Part shown: piece by piece, positions 38,112 to 53,717 of the stretch
How positions within the stretch are numbered: position 1 is the first letter of the stretch
How the letters are laid out: the number at the start of each line of letters is the position of its first letter
Assembly: GCA_037975125.1 (NCBI GenBank)
Contig: CM075850.1
Coordinates: forward strand, 124,921,057-124,985,056
Length of the DNA: 64,000 bases
DNA from: Latrodectus hesperus
Taxonomy: Eukaryota > Arthropoda > Arachnida > Araneae > Theridiidae
Reading direction: 5' to 3'
Made by a program: the position numbers and the translations under genes
The notes under the pieces: model-generated
The model's database searches: none
Seen by the model: only the letters and a program-made list of their open reading frames with translations
Told to the model about the DNA's origin: nothing

Positions 38112-38324
38112 CAACCCGCCTATGGAAATATTAACAATGAAGACATCGCTTTAGAGAGGTTTATTCGAGGTTGCGATGACGATAAATACATCAATTGTTA
38201 CAGCAGCCAGCATGACCTTGAGAAAGAAAATAACAAGGTGGTTATGAGCACGGTGCGAGAATGTCGTCACAACACGTGCCTTCGATATTGCAATATTTCT
38301 TTCCAGATATGGACAGCAGTGTGA
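38112..38324 (+). other. Unrecognised open frame, cysteine-bearing, no start codon
   Basis: Seventy sense codons open after a stop at 38109. The frame reads NNEDIALERFIRGCDDDKYI early and VRECRHNTCLRYCNISF late. Its composition (charged residues, five Cys) is unlike the random AT-rich frames nearby, and the local DNA is GC-richer. No acceptor site in the right phase was found and no family is recognised. It could be a decayed exon or part of an unknown repeat. Confidence 0.18.
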
Positions 38325-38419
38325 TAAAATTATTCATAAAAAAATTCATTTTTATCCGCATGTTTATTTCACACACATTAATTTTTTAAATGTACATTAA
38401 CCGCGCATGCTCTGATTTC

Positions 38420-38880
38420 TCATATTTGTCAGAAAATCCATTTGATTTGGATTTTTATTTTTTAAAAAAAATCGTTTTCTGAAAATTCGTTTTCTAATAC
38501 TAATAATTTTGTATTTTTTATTTGAAGAAAAACTCGTTTTTTCTTAAATATTTGCTATATAATTATCATATTTCATTATTTATTATCATTATATATTTAT
38601 TTTAAGTTATTTATTTTAAGCTTTATTTATTATCATTTAATATTTACTTTATTTATTATCATTATATATTTAATTATATCTCATATTTGTCAGAAAATCC
38701 ATTTGATTTGGATTTTAATTTTTTTTAAAAAATCGTTTTCTGAAAATTCTAATACTAATAATTTTATATTTTTTATTTGATGAAAAAGTCGTTTTTTCTT
38801 AAATATTTGCTATACAATTATCATATTTCTTTATTTATTATCATTATATATTTATTCTAAATATTATCATATTCTCATCC
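38420..38880. repeat. Two-copy tandem duplication, about 259 bp apart
   Basis: TCATATTTGTCAGAAAATCC begins near 38420 and again near 38679. Both are followed by ATTTGATTTGG, then AATCGTTTTCTGAAAATTC and CTTAAATATTTGCTATA. Looser echoes (AATATTTGCTATA) recur near 39820. Confidence 0.85.
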
Positions 38881-39254
38881 ATATATATCTATGTTATATG
38901 GTTTTTAATACACAATCAGTACACGCGGTTTACTTGTGAATGTACTTGATTTTAAATTTCATTTTTAAGAAAACCTTTTCCAATTATTAATGAATTGTTC
39001 TCTCTTTTGGAAACATATATCTAAATATTTGCAACAGTATTTATATAAAAATTATCTTATTCCTATCTGAATATAGTTATTTTACACACGTTTCTTTCAA
39101 AAATATATTCGATACATGTGCTCACATCGAATAAATATGCTTGCAATTGTAGCTTCTATTAAATTAAATTTTTTATGAAAAACCATTTCAAATAATAATT
39201 TTATAAATTGCTCCCCGTTGTAGAATAAACCGATTGCTATATATTTGCTATGTT

Positions 39255-39528
39255 GTTGTCGTGTGCTAGCTAGGCTGGCAATATGGTGTGCGCTGCTCCA
39301 CTTTTTCAACTGAACCATATTTTGGTGTGGAGTCCGACTTCTTCAGTACACACATGCCATAGGGACCCGTTTATAGGGTAGGCACCCATTCACACCTCAT
39401 TCATACACAGAAAGGACAAAGACAGGATAAATAGAGAGAGAAAGTACATCCATGCCCGAACCGGGATTCGAACCCAGGACCTCCCTATCTCTAGTCAGGG
39501 ACTCTGACCACTAGACAGGGCGGGTGGC
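39255..39528 (-). repeat. SINE family C, tail type 2, with 9-bp TSD
   Basis: Minus head with CTAGTGGTCAGAGTCCC and box B GGGTTCGAATCCCGG. The 3' half matches 26689 (read on minus, AGCCTAGCTAGCACACGACA). TGCTATGTT flanks it at 39246-39254 and 39529-39537. Confidence 0.9.
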
Positions 39529-39537
39529 TGCTATGTT

Positions 39538-40944
39538 ATTGATAAGTATGATTGCTTTATTTTAATTCTCATGTTTACATATAGACTTACTTTTAAAAGT
39601 ACAACTGAATTATGTATTCTATTACCATATTCAAATCTAATTGAGTGCTATATAATCAAAAAAACTTTAATTTTTATTAGTATAATACACTTTTTCTGTG
39701 TTCTCTTTTTAGATATAATTTTCTTTCAGAACAGAAAGCTTTTGTTACGGTATTCATTTAAGGTATAATTTTTTTCTAATATTAATAAATCATTCCATTA
39801 AAAATTGTTTTTACTGAATATTTGCTATATTTTTAAATATTATATTATATTTTTCTATCCGTATATTTATTTTACATTTACTCGTGTTTACAAATGTAAC
39901 TATTAGAATATGCTTGTTCTTAAACTTTCACATATTTGCTTGCGGATGTTTTTTCTATTAAGTATATTGATTATGATTTATTTATTTATATATTTATCTC
40001 ATGTTTATAGTTTTGCAAAATTACACATTTTTTTAATAAATATGTCAATTAAACATTTTCAATTTGCACATATTTATGTACCGACTCATTTATTACTTAC
40101 ACTCATTTTTGAAAAACAATTATAAAAATTTTGCAATCATTTTCTTGAAATAAATTAAAAAGTAATTTGCTATAGCTAATTGTCTTCATATGATAGTATT
40201 TATTTCTTATCATAACTTCATCACATATCTATTTTATTTACATTCATTTTTAAAAATATATTCTCCATCACATCTATTCTAGTTGCCCATATTTGCTTGC
40301 AATATATCTGATTTTAAATTTCATTTATCAAAAAATTCGTTAAGTAATTTGTTAAAAATTTCGTAAATTATTTTATTGAAAAATGTCGTTTGCTTAATTG
40401 TCTCTGCATTATTTATAATTGTTTTGAAGTCAAGTACAGTGCCTTTTTTTTTGAAAGCATCGAAGTTTGACGGGAAATGTTTTATATCAGAGAAATACAA
40501 AATTTAATCTATATGATTTTAATTTTAATAACAATTATATAAATTATCAGGTTATAAGTGTGAGAGATGCTGGTAATAACTATATCAACACAAGCGAAGA
40601 AGAAAATAGATAACAGAAAAAAGAAGTGGAAACGTTGAAAAAATACATTGCATAGGTGGTTGGCTTGAATCGAATTTGGGACCTTCCACTTCAAGGAGTA
40701 TCATGAATATTTGATGGCCATCCTGGTGTTGCAGTTTAAATCCAATAATTCATAAAGCTCGATTAAAATATCATGCGCTAAACCAGAATAAATACTTGCG
40801 AAATTATATTTAAAAATTAATAAGTAGAAATATGGAATGAAATGATTACAAATTAGATAAATGAGATGGATGAAAGAGGGTAATTTATATAAACATAAAC
40901 CAGTCTCTGTTATTTGGTTGAAGCATGGTTTAAACATAATATAA
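39538..40944. other. AT-rich spacer
   Basis: Many short hydrophobic frames arise from AT-rich composition. No gene is supported. Confidence 0.5.
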
Positions 40945-41225
40945 TAGGCTGGTTGGTTAGAACGTTCTTTCTCGTTATCGAAAGGTAGTGAGTTCGAACA
41001 CCGACACACCCAAAGATCCGTTGTATTAGCTCATGGCGGCTAGGGCATATAAAATACGTCGTAGTCGCATTGTCCTCTATGTGAAATGTCGTCTTTGAGT
41101 GTGGCAGGCCAAGTCTAGGGTCTTTTGCTCGGTTCCTGTTTCTAATTGACGAAGACCCTGCTTTCGGGGTCCACTTTGGCATACCCACTGAGTGCTCTAC
41201 TAGAGAAAGTGTCATCACCTTGTTG
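40945..41225 (+). repeat. SINE family B copy
   Basis: Head GGCTGGTTGGTTAGAACG, box B GAGTTCGAACACCG, body CGTAGTCGCATTGTCCTC and TGTGGCAGGCCAAG, and the 3' hairpin region CTTTCGGGGTCCACTTTGG. Confidence 0.85.
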
Positions 41226-42471
41226 TGCTGAAAAATTGGTTAAATGACCATAAGCAGCTGGTCATTATAATATTTCTAATTATCTAAATTATCTCTAGCT
41301 AAATATATTCATCACCATCAATAAAAAAATTAATTTGTTTTGATAATTTTGAAAACTTTTATTAAAAATTGACAAGCAAGAAAAATGTATTATGCATCGT
41401 AAAAAAGTAATTTTTTATAACAATAAATATTTAAAGTGTTTTTGAACTTTTTTTAGGTATGTATTTATTTAAACCATCTAACCATAAAATAGTTCAGACG
41501 ATAAAATGACAAAGAATAATAAAAGCAATGAGAGAAATTGCCCACAAGAAAAAAATTAGAAAACGATCTTTATTATTCAATTTGATCGAAGTCCCTAGTT
41601 ACCCCATCACTGATACAATTCAGACTATTTCGAACATTTAATAGGAAAAAAATAATACATGACAAAACGAAAGCCATAAAAAAACTAAAAAAATGTGGTA
41701 GTAAAAAAGTGTGAAAACGATAATAAGAAAAAACTCGTAAATTAGAGTTAATCATCTATGTATAAGTACGTTGTTTAATGATCTATGAAGGGAAAAAGAC
41801 GATATATTATATTTGTTTTATTTTTTACCCAAAATAACTAGATTTTTACCCACAAGATGAAAGCAAAGAACAATTCCAGTTATTTAAATACTAAGATATA
41901 TTTGTAAATTTAATGTGTTCGTAATTTTACATTTTTCAATTTTATAAAAAGGTTTTAACATTAAAATTAATTAAAGTACTTATCATTGTAATACGTTTAA
42001 TAAATTTAAACTTTAACAAATCAATTTAAATAACAGGTCAGTTAAGTCAATAATAAAAATATCGCTAATGTGGTATTGTGTGTAGAGGAATATGCAACAC
42101 AGGTGTTGACTTCGTCTCTCAACAGTGGTTCAAGTTGCCGTTTTTATTGGATCTTTAGTCAGAAGATATAGGCATCCTGAAAGGTATCAAAATCAAACAA
42201 TAGAAATTTTGTTTAAAATATAAAAGAAATCATTCGATTTTCTAGTAAATTAGTTTTTCTAGTAATTTTGATTTTCTAGTATATAAAAATATGTAGATAA
42301 TTTTTTAATCTAATTGCGCTAGCATAGTAGGCAGTCTAGGAGTTGTAAGTTGTTGTAAGGCTGCATTGAGCTCCAATCACATGTTTATTTTCAGAGAGGA
42401 TTTATCCAGACAGTGTCATATTCATGTCTTACAAATGAGGCAACCCGGAAGATTTCCAAGCACTCACCTCG

Positions 42472-42473
<2 letters not shown>
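41226..42473. other. AT-rich spacer
   Basis: A core repeat copy lies near 42095-42140 (CACAGGTGTTGACTTCGTC), and a repeat F copy at about 42330-42470. Confidence 0.45.

Positions 42474-42562
<89 letters not shown>
42474..42562. repeat. (AT)n microsatellite
   Basis: Pure TA dinucleotides abutting a repeat F copy on its left. Confidence 0.97.
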
Positions 42563-42564
<2 letters not shown>

Positions 42565-42782
42565 CTTACTTAACTTGCTCCTCTAAGAATAAAATATGAA
42601 TCTTTCACCTTCCACTTGCTCTGTTTCAGTTTTCGGATAAAGTTAAGCTTCAAACTATGAACCATGAACTTGGGCACCAATTAATGGGCCACCTAGCTGT
42701 TAAAGACCGTTGTTAAGCGTTTTAATATATTCACAGGAAAATCACCTTCCTTAAGGACTTTTTTTCATAACTAGCGATCCAT

Positions 42783-43062
42783 GCCGACATTTGGCTGACT
42801 GGGTAGCATTTCTGACTCCTGATCTGTGGGTCCCAGGTTTGAATCCCGGTCCGAGCATGGATGGTACTTTCCCTCTGTGTTTCTTCTGTGATGATGTATG
42901 AATGCTCTATAAACGGGTTTGTGGTGGTATGGCGCGGGTAATGCTACTCGCCTCCGTGACCTTGTTCACAAGTGCCTGCTGGGTAACGACAAATGTGTAG
43001 TAGTTTTCGGCCTTGTTGTGACGAAGGGTTAGTCACCCAAGTGTCCTCCATTATTAAAAAAA
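42783..43062 (+). repeat. tRNA-derived SINE family D
   Basis: Head CCGACATTTGGCTGACTGGG, box B GGTTTGAATCCCGG, body ATGATGTATGAATGCTC, and 3' half GGCCTTGTTGTGACGAAGGG ending in an A-rich tail. Confidence 0.88.
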
Positions 43063-43358
43063 TAAATATTGATCACACACATCTCGCAAAGGTAGAAACC
43101 CGAAAACTCCCAAGCACGCCCCTGTATAAAATATGCATGCAGAAGCGCATCGAACAAGGCAATCTTAAACTTGATTGGTCCTATAGAGTTTCGCTTCCAA
43201 ATTTCTTTATTTTTAATTTGCGCAAATTCCTTTCTTATAATTTCTTTTCACTGTATGTTTAGAGAGTAAATGCTACTGTATAGTTTTATAGGGATGTTCT
43301 TCCCTATATTATTTAGTCTAGTACCCATGATTTTTGACATTACAAGCTCGTCACTAAA
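43063..43358. other. Spacer with repeat F
   Basis: CGCAAAGGTAGAAACCCG near 43084 with AACTCCCAAGCACGCCCC is a clear repeat F core. Confidence 0.5.
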
Positions 43359-43367
43359 GGTATAGTA

Positions 43368-44151
43368 TTATCTGCGACTAAATATGAGGAAGGGCTACTA
43401 CGGTAAGCGGATTCTCATTTTTAGTGACATACTTTAAAAGCGCTCAGTTCTTTCGAAATCAAATCTAAAATGATTTTGGAATGTAGAAACCTTCTTACAG
43501 AACTGGCAACTAGAAACAAGGTGATCCTTGTATGAGTGCCAGGGCACAAAGGTATCGAAGGTAAGGAAAGGGCTGATGAACTTGCTAAACAAGGATCGTC
43601 TTTTGCTCCCATTGGTGCAGAACCTTTTGTGGGATCCACTTGAAGACCGCAAAAACCAATGTTCTTAGAGGGGAAAAACGGAAGATGTATGAAGCTTGGC
43701 TCAACACTCCTGGTCAAACCCACGCTAAAAGTATGATCTGTGGATCATCAGCGAGGATTGCCTCTAAAATTCTAAGATGCTCTAGGCAGAAGATACGTTT
43801 AATCGTAGGCTTCATAACTGGGCACTACTATTTTAGAAAACACTTCCATAAAATGGGACTGTTTCAGCAAGACCCTATCTGCAGGAAATGTCATACGCAA
43901 GAGGAAACGGCCAAGCATATCATTTACGAATGCGAGGCCCTTGCCCTCCCTAGATTAACCTCTTTAGGCATCATCCATACTAGAGAGTTGCACCTAGACT
44001 CCATTAAAGGGTTATCGGACTTTATTAATAAAGTGGGTGACCCGAGCAACTGGAACTAGGAAACATTGGGTTTGGAGTTAGTGGTACAAAATGCTGATAA
44101 AAGCAGAGATGCCCAATGACATACAAACCCAAATCTAAGAAGAAGAAGAAT
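43368..44151 (+). mobile_element. 5'-truncated LINE 3' end: RNase H and zinc knuckle, (GAA)n tail, 9-bp TSD
   Basis: GGTATAGTA duplicates at 43359-43367 and 44152-44160 bracket the insertion. The first part reads ALSSFEIKSKMILECRNLL and VPGHKGIEGKERADELAKQG (ribonuclease H), with a TGA just before VPGHKG. The second part, from 43640, stays open for 139 codons. It contains AWLNTPGQTHAKSMICGSSA, KIRLIVGFITGHYYFRKHF and a C-x2-C-x8-H-x4-C knuckle (CRKCHTQEETAKHIIYEC), and ends at NKVGDPSNWN. About 90 bp of 3' UTR precede the GAA repeats. The same LINE recurs at 57102. Confidence 0.92.
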
Positions 44152-44160
44152 GGTATAGTA

Positions 44161-44876
44161 ATAATATAAAACTTTCTGTGTGGAGAATTTTTCAAAGGTA
44201 ATAGTTCATAAACAGAAATTAAAAGGGAGAAAACCCGAAAATCTTATACGAACCCATCCTGTGTGACAAAAAAATTGCACCAAGTAAGCATTTAGTACTC
44301 GTGGTGTTAAATGTACCGCGTAAATTTCTTCTATTGCTTTGGTATAAACATGAAACCTGTTGATATATGACCCAAGGTCAACTCTTGTATATATATTAAC
44401 GATACGTCTATTGCTTTCATTTTCATTGCTCTTCTGCCAAAAAACGATGAATGGGCGATATTTTGCATTACGTTTTAATAGTTTGTGTAACCTTGACGGA
44501 AGTTTTTTCATCCGAAAAAAATATCTCGAAGAATGCATTGTTAATAAAACACCCTAAAATGAATATACAGCTTGAGATATTTAATACATAAATTAGCCAA
44601 CTGTAAAATAAACACATCATCACAAATCATCCGCACGTAAAAAAATTCTGAAAATGAAGTTTGATAGCATGCATCGGTAATGCCGAAATGGGCACAAGAT
44701 ACAAATCTCAGAAGCTTATATACATCGCACCTCAAAATTATGAGGAAAGCATGATTTTCACCTTATCTATTCTTACTAGAAATTTGTTTTGCATATTGAA
44801 AGAACTTAAATAGCATTTGATCGCCTAAGAAAATGTGTGTTTATAATACAACACTCTGGTTCTTATCAATAAATTT
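44161..44876. other. AT-rich spacer
   Basis: The minus strand is open for 110 codons (44538-44206) but has no recognisable domain. Repeat F traces lie near 44225. Confidence 0.4.
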
Positions 44877-44887
44877 ACATAAATATA

Positions 44888-45279
44888 ATAAGTTCCAGTG
44901 GCTCAGTAGCTTCACGCCGCTTCCTGTAAGCTCAGCAAAGTGAAGGATCATTTGCCGCGGGCAGTGGTTGGGAGGGTGACCACGGTGTATCTCTCCTTCA
45001 CTGGGTTGCTGGAACTCCGTGAGTTGGGGACGTGTCCACGGACGTCCAAAGTCTTTCCGCTGGTGTGGCGTGGATGGGGAGAGGAGGGTGCCAGCTCAGG
45101 TGTGGCCTCGTCATTTGACAGTGGTTCATAATGACAAGGCACCTTAAATAGAGCAAAATCGTCTTTTCCCCTTTGTGGTGCCCTGATCCAAACGAAAGAC
45201 GCTCCCTATTGACTTAATTCCCTCTGCCAATGGCAAAAGCGAGCTTGGCTTGTCCAATTGTCATAGGAAAACAACAACA
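44888..45279 (+). repeat. SINE family I, full length, 11-bp TSD
   Basis: GTTCCAGTGGCTCAGTAGC head, a GC-rich body (GGTGTGGCGTGGATGGGG), the core repeat (GCCAGCTCAGGTGTGGCCTC) near 45090, and the 3' tail GCGAGCTTGGCTTGTCCAAT shared with families C and H, ending in AACAACAACA. ACATAAATATA flanks at 44877-44887 and 45280-45290. Confidence 0.88.
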
Positions 45280-45329
45280 ACATAAATATAGCGAAATTGT
45301 GTGTGCGTGAGCCCCGATCTAGTCCAGAG

Positions 45330-45560
45330 TTGGGTTCTACCAGTTAGGAGGAAACCCCTGGGTTGGAGTCATCATCATTTAGAAGCCGGAACCTGGAAAA
45401 TGATTCCCAAATACAGATCTGTCATCCCCAGAGAAAATATTTCACGTGGAGGACATTGCAAAGATAACATATTTGTACCTGAGATTCTTTAGTGAATTCG
45501 GCGGATACTCGGCTAAGCCGGGATTCGAACTCACTGCATTCTGAACGATGTCCTATCTAA
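45330..45560 (-). repeat. Degenerate SINE, family B-like
   Basis: ATTTCACGTGGAGGACATTG near 45439 and GCCGGGATTCGAACTCACTG near 45517 match the 1340-1575 copy. Repeat F-like words precede it. Confidence 0.5.
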
Positions 45561-46231
45561 GCAAGCGAACAAGGAAGTCAAGGTTCTAGATTGCCATCGT
45601 TTGTTCTATTTCTCTTAAAGAATAAGTCTGATGCCGGATTTTGAAGTCTAACAAATGCTAATTTCTCAGACAATCTGTAACATGTTCCCAATGGGAGCAA
45701 ATGACCATATTGATTTGTTGTTGCTGCTTACGATAGTACGTCCACGTTGAACTTGGCATAAAATGTTCTAGTTCACATACTTTTCAAGACAGGAGTTTAA
45801 TGAGACGGGGTAATTCCCTTTTTTAAAGCAACGTAATATGTTTTTCAAAATGGAGTGCAGAGTCAACGTAGCCTTGACCACCAGCAAATATTTACTTTCA
45901 CGCTGCTCCATTGGACCTCGTTTGGACTGATATTATCTCCGCAGGGAATCATGTTGACACGGTGATGAAAGACGTTTACCAACAAGAAAGGTCCCCCAGA
46001 AATGAATTAACCTGTACATTATGGTAAGTGGACAAATATTATAAACGAAAAGAATCGGGACGAATCTGAAATATGAGATGTTTGAAAACAAGGCCACCTA
46101 CAGAATTTTTATGCTTTTACTTAGTACATCAATAAAAAATTTCATTTCAATTTCTTAATAAGGTAATGAAAAATTAAGTATTTTACTGAAGTGTTTTTTT
46201 TAACGTAATTTGTAATCAAAGATAAGGGATG
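45561..46231. other. Unassigned spacer
   Basis: TTGTTGTTGCTGCTTACG-like words near 45716 suggest a decayed SINE tail; nothing firmer. Confidence 0.35.
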
Positions 46232-46650
46232 AGATCAATTTATGAATTCTCACCATGTCTCTACGTCACTTCACACCGATCACTAGTCTACCATCGACCT
46301 TCCGTCTGGAAAAAGGAGTTCGATTCCCAGTGTAACCAAAGACCCACCGAGTACATGTGATATACGTGCGCGTTATTTCAGTGGAATAGAAAATCCTGTG
46401 GTCGGTCGTTGAGCACATTGGGTGTAATGGTCTGGTGAAAATTTCCTCTCCTCCAGATCAAATTCAAAAGTGAGGAAGGGGATCCTCTGATGCTGCCATC
46501 TATCGGAGAAGTTTAGAGCAAAGTCATAGTTTGACATTCGTGGTGTTTTGGTTAAACGAAAGACGTACCCGTCTGACTTAAATTTGCATAGCTATCAGCA
46601 TAACGGGCTTGGCTTGTCCAAATATCATAAGTAACAATAGTAACTAAGCA
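46232..46650 (+). repeat. SINE family H
   Basis: Box B GAGTTCGATTCCCAGTG, a body with GTGGTCGGTCGTTGAGCAC and GAAAATTTCCTCTCCTCCAG, and the 3' tail GGGCTTGGCTTGTCCAAATA followed by AACAATAGTAAC. The opposite-strand copies at 51733 and 56862 confirm the family. Confidence 0.82.
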
Positions 46651-49530
<2,880 letters not shown>

Positions 49531-51732
49531 CTTTCTTTCATTTTATACTACTATTATATTAGTCAAATTAATAACTATTTTTAAATTAACTTAAAGTGAA
49601 AAATTTTAAAATTTACATGTCTAATTATTAATTGTCAATTTAGGAAGTTTTTGTAAATTTTAATAAGTTGGAAACGTATTTTGATTTTTTGTTAATTTTT
49701 ATATATTTTAAAAAGCTTCCTCTTTCAAATTTTTTTGAAATTTTCTGAAAAATTTGAAAAAATTATAGAGGATCACTTTTAAACATTATACAAGAAGGAA
49801 GCTACTTTAGTCCGATGGAAAAAAAACATCATTTTTGTATCTAGCAAATAATGAGTTCGAGTCTAACCAATGCCGACAATTGTTGTACTCAAATGTCTAC
49901 GCCTATTAAAAGTTCCATAAAACAAAAATCTCTCTTGCAGTTCTAAATCGTTATAGTCAAGGACGCCCAGCTCAGATGTCGATACCATTACTTGATTATG
50001 GTTCAAAATTACGATTGCTGACAAAGCTACTGTGGGCAGAAATAGACACTAAGAACCTATAGCAGCAACTTGGCCTACTGAAAGATTAAAAAATGTTTGT
50101 TCTTTAAAGAAAATTATAAAAAAATATTTAAAAAGTTGCTAACCAGTATATTTTTTAATGTAATATTCTACGATTGAAATTTTTTATTACCAAATATTTA
50201 CACCATTCTACAATATAACTTTATCTAATACGATTTAGTAAGAAAAAAATTATCGATATTTCGCTATAAGCTGTGTGTTTAAGAGGTGTTTTGAAATAAA
50301 CGAACTGCATTCTAGGATTTTAAGGGAAGTATGTTGGAATCGAAATCACGAATTGTTGAATCGAAGAGAAAAGCTCTAATCATTCCGCTTCAAACCAGCT
50401 TATAAGGGGAGGTAGGAGTTCATTTTTATCATTTATATCTCAATGACACCAAAACATCCTACGTCTTCAACAACTTTCATTTATTACAACCTAATAAGAC
50501 ATTAAGTGCATCCTTATGGAAAAATAACTTTTTTAAACTATTAAAAACACATTAAAAGACTCTTTACTTTAATTTTTTATTATTTATCGTTTACAAGATT
50601 GCTTTGATTCATTTTATCAATGAAAGAAATCACTATCACACAATAATATATCATGTAATATAAAAAAAGTTAAAAAATTGAAATACCTTTTAATATTCTA
50701 ACGCTTTGAATAAGATATATATATATTTTTTAACCCACACAAAATTATTTCTTATTTTAAAGAAATGCTACTTTTTGAAAATTAGTAATATCTTATATAA
50801 TGATACATCAAAGTAAGACGACGTTTAAAGTAACTTTTTACATTTTTTTCAACGTTTAGAAATAAGTAGGAAAAATTTTGAGACGTATTTGATCGTAAAC
50901 TTGCAATTAATTTCTTTGTTTTGAAAGCATGTCAATCAACTACTGTTATCAATTATCATGTCACATAATGGTACGTTCTAATATAATGGTAATGAAGTTG
51001 TTTTGATGAACATTGTGTGTAAAGATTGGTGTAAATGTAGGTTAAAGTACATTTAAAAGATAGATATCAATATATATATATAGGTTAAAATAGACATTTA
51101 ATTTCATTCTCCAAGTCCTTTAAATATATTTTATTGAAGATCAAACGGTATCAAAGAATATAACACAGAAAAGTGATTTCTAAGTTGTTATAAGTTAATA
51201 AATTTTTTTGCATATTTATAATAATGAGCTGTTAATAAAAATATTTAAAAGCAATTTTTTAAACCTCATTAATTTCTTGATTCGTTTTAAAAATAAAGTT
51301 ACCCTACAACCGTAACTATACAATGCAACAACCATCATCAATTAAAATATTATTTAATGTAAATCTCATTAGCTTCTTTCTCGAGGCATTTTTTAAGGTA
51401 ATTTTGCTATCCAACACACACACACACACAACAACAATCATCAATTAATTAATATTTTATATTTTAAACCTCATTAATTTCCTTCTACCAGCACCTTTTA
51501 AAAAAGACGTTTACTATCCAGAAAAAAAATACCGTCATCAATTCAAATACATTTGACATTAAATCTCATTAACATCTTTCTGATTGTAGCTTTTAAGGAC
51601 TACACAGCAGTTTATCAACCCCGTCATCCATCAAGAAACATTTTATTTTAAATTTTATCAATTCCTTTCTCAAAGCACTTTTTAAAGATATGTTACTAGC
51701 CAAAGAGCGTCAGAAATTAAAATACATTATAC
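49531..51732. other. AT-rich spacer with SINE traces
   Basis: A tRNA-like GAGTTCGAGTCTAACC near 49853 is followed by a core repeat copy (CCAGCTCAGATGTCGATACC) near 49968. A decayed minus-strand family A lies at about 50290-50400. A short (CA)n is at 51416-51430. Confidence 0.5.
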
Positions 51733-52106
51733 TGTTTTTACTTATGACACTAGGACCAGCCAAGCTCGCTGTGCCGTTGGTGTTGCGAACTTAAGTCAGT
51801 AGGGTGCTTTTTTCTTTTTACCAGAACACCACGGAGATGAAAGTACGACATTGTTCTAAAATTCTCCGATAGAGGCCACCACCAGAAAATCCAGTTTCTT
51901 AATTTTGGCTGGAGGGGCACGAAATTTTCTCCAGACTATAACACCCATGGTGACTGCTCAACGACCGACCACAGGACATTCGATTCCACTGATTTAACAG
52001 GTACGTACACCATATGCACTCGGTGGGTCTTTGGCGTCATTGGGAATCGAACCCCACCCTTCTGGACATAGGGCCGATGCTTTAACCATTAGTCTACTAC
52101 GGTCCA
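51733..52106 (-). repeat. SINE family H
   Basis: Tail side: ACTTATGACACTAGGACCAG and CCAAGCTCGC. Middle: TTTTCTCCAGACTATAACACC and CAACGACCGACCACAGGACA. Head: GGGAATCGAACCCCACC (inverted box B), ending near ACCATTAGTCTACTACGG. Confidence 0.85.
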
Positions 52107-52178
52107 TATTGTTAAACCCATTAACTCCCTTCACCTTTTAAAGATATAAGTTATATAATGCAATTGATACCATAACTA

Positions 52179-53715
52179 CACTGCTCAAAACAATTAAAGG
52201 ATATTGTAAGTTTTACATAAAGTAAAGATATAGACGAACTGTTTTTGCTGAAAATGGAAGAAGAGAATCACAAATGAAAATTTTCCTGATTTTCAAATTA
52301 TGGAGTATGCTAATTTTGAGTTCAACGTCTAAAACGTCTTTTCAGCTGCAGTGAATGAAATTTGACTTTCAACTGAATAAAAGACAATGAATACAAAGAT
52401 GATCGGTATTCAGTGACTGCTTTTTTTCGATGAGTACGATGTCTCAACGAAGTCATTTAACCGATTCAGAAGCTTGGAGAGTTATTGGTAGGTTAGAAGG
52501 GGACCAAACTCAAGCCGAAGTAGCGCAAGCCATTGGAGTGTTACAAAGTGTGATTTCCAGGATCTGGAACCGTTTTTGGAGACTGGAAGTGCAGGCCGAA
52601 GACCAGGGCAAGGTCGTAGACGGGCAACAACGCCCAATGAAGATCGTTATTTAGTGTTAACGGCTCGGAGACACCGAAATATGAACGCTACTTTTCTCCA
52701 ACAACACCTTCGCTCTGCTACTGACACCACGGTTTCAACTCAGACTGTCCGAAACCGGCTCCATGGTGTAAGTCTGTATGCTCGCCGACCGATGGTATGT
52801 GTTAAACTAACATCAAGGCATCGTCGTGACCGCAGGGAGTGGGCAACAGAGCATGTGAACTGGAGGAGAAATGAATGGAGCAATGTTCTTTTTTCTGACG
52901 AGTCCCGTTTTTCTGTTCACCTTATAATAGGCGTATTTTCATCTGGAGGGACCGTGGCAGTAGGAATAATCCAGTGTTCGTGCACCAAAGTGTCAGATTT
53001 GGTGTGGGGGAGTGTTGGTGTATGTTGGCATCTCCATTGACGGACGCACAGACCTCTATATCGTTCGAGATGGACCTCTGACTGGTCGCCGATATAGGGA
53101 TGAGATCCTCAGACCTATTGTAATCCCTTACGCTGCAGCAATCGGAGATGACTTCATTTTAATGGACGATAACTGCAGGCCACATCGTGGTAACCTGGTG
53201 GAGGATTTCCTTTTCAAGGAAAGAATCGTACGAATGGAATGGCCAGCGTGTTCTCCAGACATGAATCCAATAGAGCACGTTTGGGACGCTCTAGGAAGAC
53301 GAGTTGCTGCCCACCAACCACCCCCACAAACTCTCCAAGAACTGGAAAGAGCTCTTCTGGAAGAGTGGGACAGAATACCCCAACTCGTGATTAATAGCCT
53401 CATTGACTCATGCCTAAAGGTGTTCAGTGTTGCTGGCCTCCGTGGAAACCATACCTCCTACTGAAAATGACTTCCTTTGAAGACAACACCTTTTCTTATT
53501 CTTTTTTCTCATTTTTTCTCATAATGCAAAAATTGTGTTTTTTTTTTCCTTTTATACACAAATGCGCAATAAAATGCATTTTTTTCTGCCAAACATGTGT
53601 AATTTATTCTCATATAACCTACTACGTCTGTCGACCATGTATCAATCAGCTAAAAAGTTTCCCAGCCAAAAGATCCACCTAAAACCGAAATATCCTTTAA
53701 TTGTTTTGAGCAGTG
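52179..53715 (+). mobile_element. Tc1-like transposon, 1537 bp, intact 26-bp terminal inverted repeats
   Basis: Ends 52179-52204 and 53690-53715 are perfect reverse complements (CACTGCTCAAAACAATTAAA...) flanked by TA. The transposase starts at about 52430 (MSTMSQRSHLTDSEAWRVIG), with helix-turn-helix AEVAQAIGVLQSVISRIWNR. It shifts frame near 52620 to ATTPNEDRYLVLTARRHRN and LYARRPMVCVKLTSRHRRD, keeps SDESRF near 52898, shifts again near 52920 and 52995, and ends in an intact block to 53463. That block has LMDDNCRPHRGNLVEDF and SPDMNPIEHVWDALG. There are 34 residues between D and E, so all three catalytic residues remain. At least three frameshifts inactivate it. It is the best preserved DNA transposon here. 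Confidence 0.95.
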
Positions 53716-53717
53716 TA

